Shown piece by piece: positions 53,051 to 64,000 of a stretch of 64,000 nucleotides of DNA; the first letter of the stretch is position 1, and the number at the start of each line of letters is the position of its first letter. The notes beneath the pieces were generated by a model that was not told the origin of the DNA, ran no database searches, and saw nothing but the letters and a program-made list of their open reading frames with translations. The DNA lies in contig VZRS01006723.1 of assembly GCA_013398055.1 (NCBI GenBank), positions 141,581 to 205,580 of the forward strand. The letters run 5' to 3'. The stretch comes from Ifrita kowaldi (taxonomy: Eukaryota > Chordata > Aves > Passeriformes > Cinclosomatidae). The position numbers and the translations under genes were made by a program.

Positions 53051-56000
53051 TCTTCCAGGGTGATTGCCTCTTGCCAGGATAAATGTTCTAAGAGCTGACA
53101 GTTTGGTAGCCTGGTTTATTTATCTCAGGATGTGGAATCACTCCAGAAGGAATTAGTCTCCAGTAATCATGAAAATTATGCATGACTGTAAGACTCCATC
53201 AGTGTTCATAATGGAGAGAAAAAACATACTGCTAACCAGAGAGATGGCAAAGTATAGTGTTTAGATCAGCCACTAAATTACAATTACAGTGGTTCCTTTT
53301 GAAGTTTCTCTACTTCTTACTTGGGATAAATTACCTTATTTCTGATGGCAGTAACTTGGCATTCCAACACCCATCACCAAGGGGACAAAATGCGTGCTCC
53401 TGAAGGTGACCATTTCACTACCTGGTGCTGACGTAGGAGCAGTACCAGGAGTGGACCACTTGGTCTGTCTTTCATGGGTAGGGGATCTTAAACAGACTCT
53501 TCCCCTTCCACCAAGAGTGTTACGAGGTGGGAAAGAGAATGAAGGGAAAGAATAGGGAAAAACACTGAAGTAAGAAAAACCTATTTGGTGACATTTTCCT
53601 GGTAAAAGGAATAGTCCTGAAGTTTTTTCAAATACTCTATATTTTAACTGGGCCAGTTCTTCAGGAAGAGTTTTTAATTAGTTTGATTACTATTTTTTTT
53701 GCAAAAGTGGGTCATTTCTCACTGTCGTGCACCGACCTTAGCAGGATTCATTCCCATAGTAAAAGAGGAGGGATCAACATTTTGGAGCCATCGCAGCAGT
53801 TCTGCTTCATGCTTTTGTATGCTGATTATTTCTTACCTGTTCCTCGAGGCAGAAATGGCACCCTGGGTCAGGCAAATGTGTCCCTTCAAAATGATGGGAC
53901 ACCATCTCCTCTTTGTTTCTAAAAGGACACAAGTTGCTTGACAAAATGAGAGCACAGCACCTCATGGGAGAGAGGGTATACACCGTGCAATGTAGCCATG
54001 TATTCCTGGGAAAAGTGTGGGTGGGCTTGCCAGTTTGCCTGGTAGCTTGTGGGCTTTGTGCAGGTCTGATAGGCAGGCAGAAGTGTTGATAGCACAAAGT
54101 GACACTCGTGTTAATGCCTGGGAATGGCAGTGTAGTCTAAACCACTTGGGATAGCGCAAAAGCTTTCTTTCTGCATTGTGGGGTCTGAAGGCACAAGACT
54201 CTATGGAGTCAAAGTACAAGTCTTACCCAGAGTGACCATGCTTCAAACTAATATAGAGGTGGGCATTCATTTTTTAACAACGGAATCCTCAGGGGACAAG
54301 CAGATGTCCTCACCTCACCATTCTTTTTCTAACGCCTTGTTCATTGGGTAAGTTGTGATTTTCCCTTTTTAAATTGTTTTCCCAGCAAGAGTTCATGCTC
54401 CCCAGTTAAAAACTGATTTCATCTGTGAGAAGCATTAGCTGAGCTTTTCAGATCATCTAATATAAAAAATCTTTCCCTCTGGAAGTGCCCTTCAGTGTGG
54501 TTGAGAGAGGTTGCAGCTTCTAGAGAAAAATGTGTCTTCCATACTAAGACAAGAATTGGTCTTTTGGGTGGTTTTCCTCTTTCATAACTGAATTAGGATA
54601 TGGAATTATTGATCATGACAATGTAAAATTGCATTTCTTGGTTTTAAAAGACGTAAATTATGATTTAAGGTGTGCCTTAGATGGTTCTGTGTTGCAGGAG
54701 GGTGGTGGTTTATTTTTGTGATACCCTTACTTTGGGGGGACTGTATATCAGCAGCAGAGCATGCCACCATTTAAAAATGAGGTGGCCACATTTGCTATGC
54801 ATTTATATGTAACAGATGACCTTGAGTAATGTCATCCTCATCTGAACTACAGTGACATCAGCATGAAAGATGGTGTTTGTGTTACTGTTTGCAGCTGGGC
54901 AAAGGTGATAAACATTTCCCAGGCAAAGAGTACCATTGGAGGTTTGGTATGGCTTATGATTTACTTCCTCTGAAAAAATAATGGTGTTGTGCTTGATGTT
55001 GTATTTTTCTAGTGCTGCTGATTGTTTTATTTGAAGCTGTAGAGAAATCTCCATCCTGAACTTGCTGAAGGGTTTTGGGAAGATGATAAGTTCAGTCTTT
55101 TAGGCCTTGTGTCTCACTAATCCTGATGGACAGTCCAGATCCATTGCAGAGGTTCCTAACAAGCAAACAGCATACTAACTTTGAAGCTCTTACTTGGAAT
55201 TCGTCTGCCAAGTCTTTTTCCTTGTCGTTACTAATGGTCCTGGCAGTTTCACTTGCCATCTGTTTTCTTGCTGCAGATAACATTAAGCTGCATGCTTGCT
55301 TTCTTGTGCATCCTTAAGCCTGACTTTGGGCACAGTTTTACTTGATGTACTGATTGTTAGCTGAAGGTGTTCCTTAATGATTGGGAGAAGCAGAAATTAA
55401 ATTATATTTTGGATTAAGCGAGAGAGCAGGTGATGGGAGCTTTAGGTCCTCAGAGCTGATCTGTTAGATCAAGGGCACAGTAACAGCTGTAAAATTTGCA
55501 TCGCACACTCTGGCTATTTCAGTCAAAGCTGGTAAGGATTGATGCTACTTCTCATAAATGGAAGCAGGCATAAATGCTCTTAAAAATTGGTTTAGAAGCT
55601 AAGGTAAGTAAATACTGAAGTCAAGTAATCTGAGGAATTCAAGTTTTAATAAGATGAGGCAGAACTGTAACTGGGCCTAGTTTTTCTCATAATTTCATGC
55701 CTGAAAAATTACCTGTCATATTGAACACCTCAAATTTTTGACAGTTCTGGAAGACACAGGTGCCTTTTAGATACCTAAATAAAGGTATTTGCAGCCTTAT
55801 TCATCAGTGTCCCATGGCTTTTTGGAATTTGTCCATGTTGTCTGTGCCACAGAGCAGCGCAGGGTGTTGACTCAGAGCAGGCACATGCATGGAGGGAACT
55901 TGGCAGAACAGTCAGGCCCTGTCTCCACACAGACTGTGCTGTTTACCTCCAAAGGAAAAAGCGTATCTGGCCCCAGTGAGAAGCAGTAGGACCAGATATA

Positions 56001-57782
56001 TCTGTTCACACTGGACCTTTCAAAGTCTGAAGTAAGAGCTCAGGAGAAGAATCCATATTATGGATATAAATTCTGCACATCATAAACTTCGATGATGAGG
56101 GGCAAAAGTGTGTACCTACGTATGTATAGAAAGGTGACCGATCCAAGGAAGAACAGGGTTAGTATCTGGCAGATGAAATCAGTTGGTGCTTGGGGTGGTG
56201 CAGAAAGTGAGGAACAGAGTGTTATGACTAAGGTCACCTGGTTAAACCACAGAGGAAGCCAGTATGTGGCAAATGGAGAAGCACTGTAAATACTGTGTGA
56301 AGGTAAAGAGGGTTTAATGCCACCTGTTTTGCTTATTATATTTTATTTTGCGTTAAGCTTTCAAAGGTGAATTTCAGGTTCAGCTTTTCTTATCCTCCTT
56401 TTGTCTGTATCCTAAATTTAATTTAGTGCCACTGTCTTATAATTTGCAGACTTTGAAGAATTATCTCATTAGTCTGGTTTATGACTTACTTAATTTTGTA
56501 TTTCTGTCTACGCTACCAGCCTGCAGGTAGGGTTTTTAAAATGAATTTCTTCCTGAGTGTCTGTAATTGGTTTTTAGTGCATTTCTGTCTAGATCGACAC
56601 CTGTTATAAATCAGCATGGTCACAATAGTTCCACTGAGACACTCCTCCTGTTTTCACATCAATTTTCTTACAGTTCAGGATGAACTCCAGCAGCCTCTGC
56701 TCTGGCAGAACTCATGTTTCTTCTCTGTGAACTTCTGTAGTAACAACTGGAAAGGGGATTGGCCCAACTGAAATGTTGTGGGTTTTTTCCTTTTTTTCAT
56801 ATGGTACAGAGTAGCCATAGTTTTAGGACAATAATAATTTTCCTTTAATAATCAAGTTATAAATACCCTTTAATAAACAAGTTATTCCTCACACCATTGC
56901 AATCTTGTTAATTCTAAGAGGCTCTTACTAAAATTGCTGTATATAATAGAAGTGCTTCTATAATGAAGAAAAAAATGCAAGAAGCTGGGTAAAAGGTATC
57001 ATACCATTTATCATATACCAATAGTCCATAGAGTACCATGCTGGTTGACATAAGAAAGCATGTAAAGGTATGACCCATTAAAGGAAAAAAACAGTTTCCA
57101 ATACAGTTCGGTTCTAAAACTGGAAAAAAAAAATCAGCATATTTTCCCTTTTTTGCAATGTATTGTGAAAAAGCTAAAACTTTAAAATAAAGGTTGAGAG
57201 GATGGTTGCATCTAGAACATTAAAAAATAGATAACTGAATTACTGTTTCATTTGTGTGTCATGATACTATTCAATATTGGCCTGTTTTTACAGGCACTTT
57301 TGCATACCTGTGACTGTGTTCCCCAAGGCAGTTAAATGGGAATTAATGTGATACTTAAACAGTTTGTGTGGGTCTTTGTTTCCCAGATCAGTTTTGGCAC
57401 AAAAACCCCTTGTTTTGGTTTGCTTCGTGACTCAACCAAAGCATTTCTGTGGGGTTAAAATATTTTCCAAAGATATTCAGCAAGTTGGTGGTGGTACTGT
57501 TCTTTTATTCAGATTGACTTCTTGGCCTGTCCATGGGAAGAGAAAAATGGAATCTCAGCTATTCAAAAAGATGACACTAGTCATTCCCACGGGTATCCCT
57601 GTGAAACATGGAGAAGATCTCTCTGCAGCTAATGTCCCCTCTCTCTCCACGACCTCTGGCAACATCTCACAACCACAGGACAGGCCGAGAAGTCAACCAC
57701 TGATGGGGAGGAAAGTCACGCTGTGTTGGAAATGATGAGACAAGCAGTCACTGTCACTTTTCTTTTCCTATTTTAAATGTAG

Positions 57783-57872
57783 AATGAAGAAGGTTTCCTG
57801 CAGGAGGGAATGGTGAATAATACAGATGTTCCTGTGGATCCTGAGAATGAGGCTTACGAAATGCCTCCAGAG
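57783..57872 (+). CDS. SNCA: alpha-synuclein exon 5 (residues 104-133)
   Basis: This 90-bp exon encodes the first part of the acidic C-terminal tail, which stays unstructured, binds calcium and partners, and limits aggregation. It begins N-E-E-G-F-L-Q-E-G-M and ends N-E-A-Y-E-M-P-P-E at the donor GAG|GTAAAT. It is six bases longer than the human exon, and the middle portion is divergent. The conserved core V-D-P-E-N-E-A-Y-E-M-P is intact, with Tyr128 matching human Tyr125. The residue equivalent to human Ser129 is Pro132 (CCA, 57867-57869), so the major phosphorylation site of human Lewy-body synuclein is absent. Length is a multiple of three with phase-0 ends, so skipping would keep frame, as in the human exon-5-less form. 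Confidence 0.96.
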
Positions 57873-58860
57873 GTAAATCTGTTGTGGTGTTTGCTGTGAA
57901 TGCATGTAAGAGAAGGGCACAGGAGGAGCCTGCATCCTCCAGTTACATGAGCCTGACCCAGGCTGATGCTGGGAGCTGCAAGGGCACAGCAGAAACGTGG
58001 CCTCTTTGGCCGAGATCTGCCAGAGGTATAGCTCTGGCAATCAGACAATTAATTGCTTTTTCGATAGTAAGGAAGTTAAATGGGAAAATAGTGTGTGTGT
58101 TTCAAAACACTCGTGCCTGGGTTTCTGAGTAACCCACAGTAAATTTGTATCTTTAATATGTTTAATGGGGAATGCAGGACAAACTGCATCTTCGTAGATT
58201 GTTTTAATAGCTTGGACACTCAGCAATGCATCATGCTTTGTGAAACATGATCTTAAGCTAATGCAATTATGGGAGTAAATTATTTTGTGGTTTTTATGAA
58301 CCAGCTACCTAAAATATTACTACAGTGTCAGGCATGATGCATTGGTAATTGGAGTAGCAGTTTTATGGTAGCACAGATAATTAGATTGATAATGTGAGGT
58401 ATAAAAAATTTAGGCCATGATCTAGTAAAAGACTTACAGGCTTGAGCGTAACATCTTGAATATCACTGAAATTATGGATGCTGGTCATGTGTCCATAGTT
58501 AAACACTCCTTTAAATGATTTACTGACTCATATGAGGATCTGCAGCACCTGGTGTGCTGTTCAGCCCTGAGGTAGTCCTCCTTCCTCTCCAAGTGAATTG
58601 TCATGGGTGGCCTCAGGAGTTCCTGGCACCATCAGCTGAATGATGTGTTAATTGCTGTAAAAGTCTAATTCTCCTCTAAGTAGCATGACTTGTAAGGTAC
58701 AGAGTCTGGAAAATGTGACAAAATGCAAGTAAATGTCGTATCCTGATCACCTGAGAATCCGTATTTGGGCATTGAATCCACCAGGAGTAGAATAAATAGA
58801 GAAAACAGGATGTCTTTATCTAAAATACCAGTAGTGTTGATTTCTGCTCTCCCTCAATAG
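57873..58860 (+). other. SNCA: SNCA intron 5 (988 bp)
   Basis: The intron runs from GTAAAT to a pyrimidine tract ending CAATAG at 58860. It is non-coding and AT-rich, with no recognised repeat or RNA gene. Confidence 0.93.
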
Positions 58861-58893
58861 GAAGAGTATCAAGACTATGAACCTGAAGCATGA
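58861..58893 (+). CDS. SNCA: alpha-synuclein exon 6, C-terminus and stop
   Basis: The exon encodes E-E-Y-Q-D-Y-E-P-E-A followed by TGA (58891-58893), giving a full protein of 143 residues if the upstream part has the usual 40. The terminal YQDYEPEA is the most conserved end of vertebrate alpha-synuclein. Tyr136 and Tyr139 match human Tyr133 and Tyr136. Glu135 replaces human Gly132, making the tail slightly more acidic. The acceptor TCAATAG follows a CT-rich tract. Confidence 0.96.
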   Translation, partial: EEYQDYEPEA

Positions 58894-59021
58894 GAGTCCT
58901 TTCCTTCCTTCCTATCACCTGAAATCTACTAACTGCTAAAGACGTCCCATCCTGTACAAGTGCTGAGTTCCAATGTGCCCAGTCGTTAAATTTTTTTACA
59001 GTTTTTACGGTGTATTTTGAA

Positions 59022-59029
59022 GTCTTCCA
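59022..59029 (+). promoter_or_regulatory. miR-7 8-mer seed match
   Basis: GTCTTCCA is a full 8-mer match to the miR-7 seed, 129 nt past the stop codon. miR-7 repression of human SNCA through the same site is established. The flanks are also conserved. Confidence 0.85.
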
Positions 59030-59366
59030 TCAGCAATGATTGGAGTATCTGTGACTGCATCCACCTTGTTTCAGCATTTCCCTCCTGCTGAAATGAAAGC
59101 CAGTTGGCAGGGTCATTGTTGTGCTGTGGATATTGTGGCTTCAAGTTTAAAAGTTAAAAAAGAAAATATTAAGTAAAAACACCTAAGTGTCTACTGCTTA
59201 TTTCTAATTCTGTACATGTTTTGTTGATAGGCTGTCAGTAATTTGATTATGATACAGTTTTTATTTGTTTCCTATGACTATTCTTTCTGTGCAGAGATGA
59301 CTTATTGTGAGAGCTTTATATATATGTGTATGTATTATACATATAAAAAAAATAATCAAGCATGAA

Positions 59367-59373
59367 CTATGCA
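59367..59373 (+). promoter_or_regulatory. miR-153 7-mer seed match
   Basis: CTATGCA matches miR-153 positions 2-8 and is followed by C, so it is a 7mer-m8 site. The human SNCA 3'UTR has the same site in similar flanks, and miR-153 is a known SNCA regulator. Confidence 0.78.
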
Positions 59374-59460
59374 CCTATAAATATTAGCTGTTGAAATTTT
59401 ATTGTTTTGTGATGTGTTTTATTAACTTGTGTCTGTAAATAATGGTGTTCAACTGAAGCA

Positions 59461-59466
59461 AATAAA
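59461..59466 (+). terminator. SNCA: SNCA proximal poly(A) signal
   Basis: AATAAA followed by ACGT matches the AATAAAACG context of the human proximal SNCA signal as I recall it. Cleavage is expected about 15-25 nt downstream. Confidence 0.85.
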
Positions 59467-59486
59467 ACGTAACCCATTAAAAATTA

Positions 59487-62400
59487 ATTTCTAAATTAGT
59501 GGTGATTTCCAGCGCCACCTTTCCCTTTCAAAAGCCCCTGTTGAAGCATTCAAGCTGTGTTGCTTCTTTTGAAGGAACCGGAGGAACAAAACCAGCAAAT
59601 GTAAGTGCAGTCTGTACAAAAAACAGGGTGAAGAATGAGAAAATTGGGGCTGCTACCTCATCTAGGTGCAGCTTTGCTGACAGATAGATTCGTTTGCAGG
59701 GCTAATAAACTTGCTGTTGTAAGGACAACCTGAAATTGAATGAAGCCATTAATAATGGACTGCAACAAATTATCAGGAAGTCATGAGGCCCTTTGAAGAA
59801 TTACTGTTCCAAGGTTGTTAAAGTGCTGGGATATCAGTGATGGCTTAGTTGCAACGAATTTGTCTTGTATAAAATCCCATTTTGCAGAAGTACAGTCTAC
59901 TGTCTGTTTTTAGACATGTCTAATACTGGATATTTTTCCATATAGTAAAAAGATTTAAATGTGAGGTGCTTTTACTTCTGTCATGTTTTATTATTTGTTA
60001 TTTTGGATCTAGTGTTGCCTCTAACCTGAAGTGGTTTTGTTTTGAAGATTCTCCAGTCTTGAGTAGGATTTTGAGCTTGACTTGCAGCTACTTTTTTCCA
60101 GTGTTCTAGGTAACAGGTAAATATCATTGTCTGGTTTTGGAATTGGGGAGGCTTAGGCACAACCACATAATGCATGTTATGTATTATGGTATGCTCAAAA
60201 AGAGACCCAGATCCATGGAGGATGAGCTGTCCAACTTGTTTTTGAATTTAGCTCCTTTCTGGCTTTCTGCAACCTTCCTGGTACTAGTGTGCCCAACATG
60301 AAATAGATCTTTCCAGCTGTGTGCCTGTTCCATCTGTGTACAGTGGGAGCTGATGATGTAGTACTCTGAAGCAAAATCACATGAACGCTCTGGTGTCATG
60401 ATGCTTAGAAAACCAGTGCTTCAACTTCCCATGTCATCCCCCAGTCCCAACCCAATATTTCTCAGGAATTTCATTTATTTCAGAATAATTGCTGTCAAGC
60501 TCTTTTTTTTTCTTCAAATGATGAAAAATCCCCTTGATCATTTCAAACAACTTTCAGGTATTTTCATCAATAGTTTAATTGCTTAATGGAACCTAAAGTC
60601 CTGTGCTTTTTTTCAGAAAACTTTTGTGGTGACCTGTAGCAAGCCACCAACAGTTTGCCGTCTCCTTCACAGGTGATATGTCAAAAAGAGTTTCTTGACC
60701 TGGACATCTTTGCGGTGAAAACTGAATGCCTCAGTGACAAATCTGTTGATTGCGTTGCTGGAAAATTATATTAGGATGAGGTACAATGTAAGAAACTGCT
60801 TTTATAGATATCTTTATGTTGTTTAAGGATCTTTCTGTTCTAGGAGAAGGATTTGGGAAGAAAAGCCCAGTGCTGTAGTGTGATTTTTTTCCCCAGTATG
60901 GCAGCAGGGAATCATCCACCAAAAGCAACAGCTGAGATGAGTCTCATGCCTGATACTTCAGAAAATAGCACTGGAATATAGCAGTCTACATAGAACATGT
61001 ATTTCTGTTACTCGTCTTCACTTCCACAGCCCACAGGTCTTGATTGCTCTGTAGTTTCTTTCCTAGGGAATCAATTCTAATTGGTTGCTCACATGTTGCA
61101 AATAAGTCGTGCACTTCTTAAATAAGCTGTGGGAAGTGTTATATCATAAAGAACAATAACAAGAATAAATTTGCTCCTCAGACTGGTCTGTTGTCTGAAC
61201 ATGTAAGAGTTAATTAATTTCTTTCATTGGTAATATTAGCAAATCATTCAGAGTTCTTAGGTCATTTAAAATGTACCAAAGGTGATCAGTTTGGTTCTTG
61301 TGTGCCTCTTGCAAACATGCCCTCAGATGGCCCCAAAAGTCCATGGGACCCTGGTTACTATGGCAGCACAGTGTGATGCACTGCTCTGGTAACAAGCTGT
61401 GTTTTAATTAGATTTCTTTAAGGGCTACCTGACCATCCTTTCCAGGTAAACTAAGTGCCATTGTGTCTTATTTTCTGTAGTAAGATTGATACTGGCATGC
61501 AGGTTGCAAACGTCAGAACTGTGTTGGGTGCTAAAGCTGAACTGAATAGATACTGCTGAATTCAGATTCTTTTAAGTGTCTACTCTGGGTATTAAAAAAT
61601 GCTTCTACTGTTGTGCTAAATTTTTTTTAAACGTCTGCCAGAGAGGAATATAACTCCAAGCTCTTTTTTTCTAAGAGCTTGGATTTTAACTCAAAGCAAA
61701 AGCAATCTTCTATTGTCAAATTAAGAGTTAATAATGAGCCTCACCATATCCTACTCCTCCAGGGGAAAAACGCATGTTGCTTTTTTGTTCTATTTTGACA
61801 ACTTTAATTGGTCTTGTAGTGGTCCCTAATTAAACACATTGTCATAATGTTTTTATTACTGTAAATCATAGTGTTAATACTTGTGTTACATGACTTTCAT
61901 ATAATGAATTTCAAGTGTTTCCTCTCCCCACCAAGGCTTCCCTTCATTCCCTCAAGACAGTTGTAGGCAAATTAAGGTAAATTGCGATGCCATAAACTCA
62001 GAGAAAAGTAGCATGCTTGTATCTCGTCAGGAAGCACAGATTTTATTCATCCTGGTTTTCATGGCATGGACAGTCTGGGCTCAGGGATGCTCATATGGAA
62101 GAATCAGACATTGGCAGTGGGTCAAACAGCTGTGGCAAACTCAGAGTAGAGACTGGAAGATCCGTGGCTGTCCATTTAGTGACTGGAATTATTCCAGGAG
62201 CACCATGAAAGACGGGTAAAGAATGGCTGCCTACACATATTCATAGAATCTTAATACACAGAATGGGGCTACTTAGTTGCCTCTAAGATTTGATCCAAAG
62301 TTCACTGAAATCTGTGAAAAGGTTCCTGCTGGCTTCGCATGGGTGTGTCAGGACACCTGTAGCTCCAATATACATTCGATCTTCTCGTACAAATTACATG

Positions 62401-64000
62401 TGGCAGTCTGCACTGACATGGTGAGTTTCCAGTTCTTTTCTGTGTGCTTTTTTGGGAGAAAATAACTGCTGAAACCCTTGATTCTAGAGTTTCCCAAGGC
62501 ACTGGCTGTATAGTACTTTTTTTGTCAGACAGATGATATGTGATAGAGGAGTTTTTTTGTTGATTTACGTGGGTTTGGATGATTCCCAGTGGCTCTCCGC
62601 ATAGAACTAAGATGGCAGAGATCAAATGATGAAGGTTCATTTGCAAAATATCTAAGAATAGCAAAAGTAGCAGAAAAAGCAAGATAGATACCTTAATAAT
62701 CCCACAACTTAGTCCTTACTTTTTCAGCATAGCTGAGGTTTTATGTGCTGGCAAAATATATTTCAGATGCTGGTTTTCAATGGGATAGTTGCCCTTAAGT
62801 ATTCCAACCTTAGAGGTAATTACTCTTTCAGGTAATTGATATTTATTCACACATTAATCCAAACTAACTCCTCGTGTTCTGCTCTGAAATAGAGCTTAGG
62901 AGGTAAGTGGGAGAAAACAGATGGTTCCATGATAGTGGTTTTGGTTTCCAGTGACTTCAAATAAATTACCTGGTAACTTTTTGGCCCCTAGCTTGAGGCT
63001 TTCAATATTACTAGAAAAGACACTTAACAATGAGCTTCACAGGATATGGTCATTCTGCTTGGGTATACGAAGGTCTGAAACAATAGCGTGAGTTTTCAGA
63101 CAAGCAGGCCTGTCCTTGAGTTACAGTAACCAAATGCAAATGACATCTTAGCCTTTAGTGCCTCCATGATGCACTTTTAATGAAAATACCATCAGTTTAA
63201 ATGCAGACATAAACAACTTTTCTCCAGCCCGCCTGACATTTAATGTGTAGCTCAGAAGGTTCCTCTGATATAAAAAAGACTGGCAGATGGAGAAACAGCA
63301 GGTGGAACCTCAGATGAGACAGCCAGGAGGTAACAAACAGAATAGGAAACTAGGTCAGATGAGATTTCTTCCATGTTGGAATAAATGCTTTCACAAATGC
63401 TTCCTCCAGTGGATGCATGAAAGTGGGTTTTCACAATTTCCCACTAATATTCACGTCTCTGCATAGGTCAGAGTCTACCAGCAACTGATACATCTGCAGG
63501 GTACATTTGTTCAGGAAAGGTGAATGTGTGAGATTACAAGTGTGCATTTTTCAGCTGCAGCACAGGAGAGCTCTTCACAGGAAGCAGAAGCGCCCATGTA
63601 CTTCCGATGATTAACCTGAGATTTAACTAGTCATGTTTTTATGGAAAGACCACTGCTGGGATACCTCAACTTCTCTTATTTTTCTTTCCACTCACCACTG
63701 TCCCATTGGTTTCTTTATCTCCACTAATCTGCTGAATTTTCGGAGGGTCAGATCTTACCCTGTACCCACTGCTGAGTGTCCATGTTGTTGCAAAATTTTA
63801 CTCCAGGCATTGTGTGTGGTACATGGTGATGAGGCTGCAAGCATGTCTGGAGAGCTGGGGTTTTTAGTCTTTCATCCTCGCTCTGAAAAGAGGACAACTT
63901 GTCTGCTCCTTGCTGTGCTCCGTCCCTGCTGTAGCCAAAGACAGCACAAGGCAGAGGCAGTGCCTGAAGGCACTGAGGTGGGGAGGCACAGTGGCTGTTC
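59487..64000 (+). other. SNCA 3' flank or possible extended 3'UTR; no gene seen
   Basis: No exon, RNA gene or repeat family was recognised in these 4.5 kb. Further AATAAA signals at 59704-59709 and 61164-61169 could serve a longer SNCA 3'UTR, since mammalian SNCA uses distal sites. The second is followed by a GT-rich stretch. Open frames up to 126 codons (62302-62682, minus strand) show no domain. GPRIN3, the usual downstream neighbour in vertebrates, is not present within the window. Confidence 0.7.

Larger units (their letters stand above)
11759..57782 (+). other. SNCA: SNCA intron 4 (46,024 bp)
   Basis: This is by far the largest intron, as in mammals where the same intron is the largest (about 90 kb in human, from memory). 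It ends in a pyrimidine tract and AAATGTAG at 57782. Recognised contents are CR1 fragments near 17.2, 25.0 and 52.8 kb, a probable LTR at 41.4-41.8 kb, simple repeats, a 13-N gap and candidate motif clusters, all listed separately. Scattered open frames up to 166 codons (19272-19772) lack any recognisable domain. No nested gene, tRNA or other structured RNA was found. Stretches between listed elements hold nothing I can name. Confidence 0.92.
58894..59486 (+). other. SNCA: SNCA 3' untranslated region, short form
   Basis: About 590 nt follow the stop before the first strong poly(A) signal. Several blocks look the same as the human SNCA 3'UTR as I remember it: GTCTTCCATCAGCA near 59022, a TGTGGATATTGTGGCTTCAA-like block near 59127, ACACCTAAGTG near 59180, and ACTATGCACCTATAAATA near 59366. 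It also has a TA-rich patch (59317-59346). The exact cleavage site is estimated from the signal position. Confidence 0.88.

Noticed and set aside
57364..57735. 123-codon frame ending 47 bp before exon 5, considered as an alternative exon
   Set aside because: It is not in frame with exon 5, it ends in a stop before the exon, and the normal acceptor at 57781-57782 is good.
59487..64000. Search for the downstream neighbour GPRIN3 or another gene
   Set aside because: No coding exon or promoter-like CpG island was recognised before the end of the window.
1..64000. Search for CRISPR arrays, operons, phage or plasmid features
   Set aside because: The window is vertebrate intronic DNA, and no regularly spaced repeats or prokaryotic gene arrangement exists.

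Overview
The window is vertebrate, almost certainly bird, nuclear DNA. It carries the 3' part of the alpha-synuclein gene (SNCA) on the + strand. The identification rests on four exons with canonical splice sites whose joined reading frame matches alpha-synuclein from residue 41 to the C-terminus. Bird origin is indicated by several CR1 LINE fragments with the typical 3' end, an avian ERVL-type LTR, and SNCA residues that differ from mammals. No prokaryotic features are present, and most open frames are chance frames in intron.

Layout: 1-3778 is the end of the intron after exon 2; exon 2 itself lies upstream of the window. Exon 3 is 3779-3820. Intron 3 (3821-11612) holds a perfect hairpin, an LTR containing a suspicious 360-bp tandem duplication around a single N, and a CR1 fragment. 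Exon 4, which encodes the aggregation-prone NAC segment, is 11613-11758. Intron 4 (11759-57782, about 46 kb) is repeat-poor. It contains three more CR1 pieces, a probable second solo LTR, simple repeats, two assembly blemishes and some candidate regulatory motif clusters. Exon 5 is 57783-57872, intron 5 is 57873-58860, and exon 6 with the stop codon is 58861-58893. The 3'UTR runs to a poly(A) signal at 59461 and contains miR-7 and miR-153 seed matches. From about 59490 to 64000 I see no gene; a longer 3'UTR form is possible.

The inferred full protein is 143 residues, of which 41-143 are encoded here. It has Thr at position 53 (the human A53T disease residue), Asn at 87, one extra residue after Lys102, and Pro where humans have the phosphorylated Ser129. 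Nothing looks like a new multi-gene system. The points most worth following are natural protein variation in an amyloid protein, conserved microRNA sites, a helically phased pair of AP-1/NF-E2 motifs beside a GATA motif in intron 4, and the duplicated LTR.
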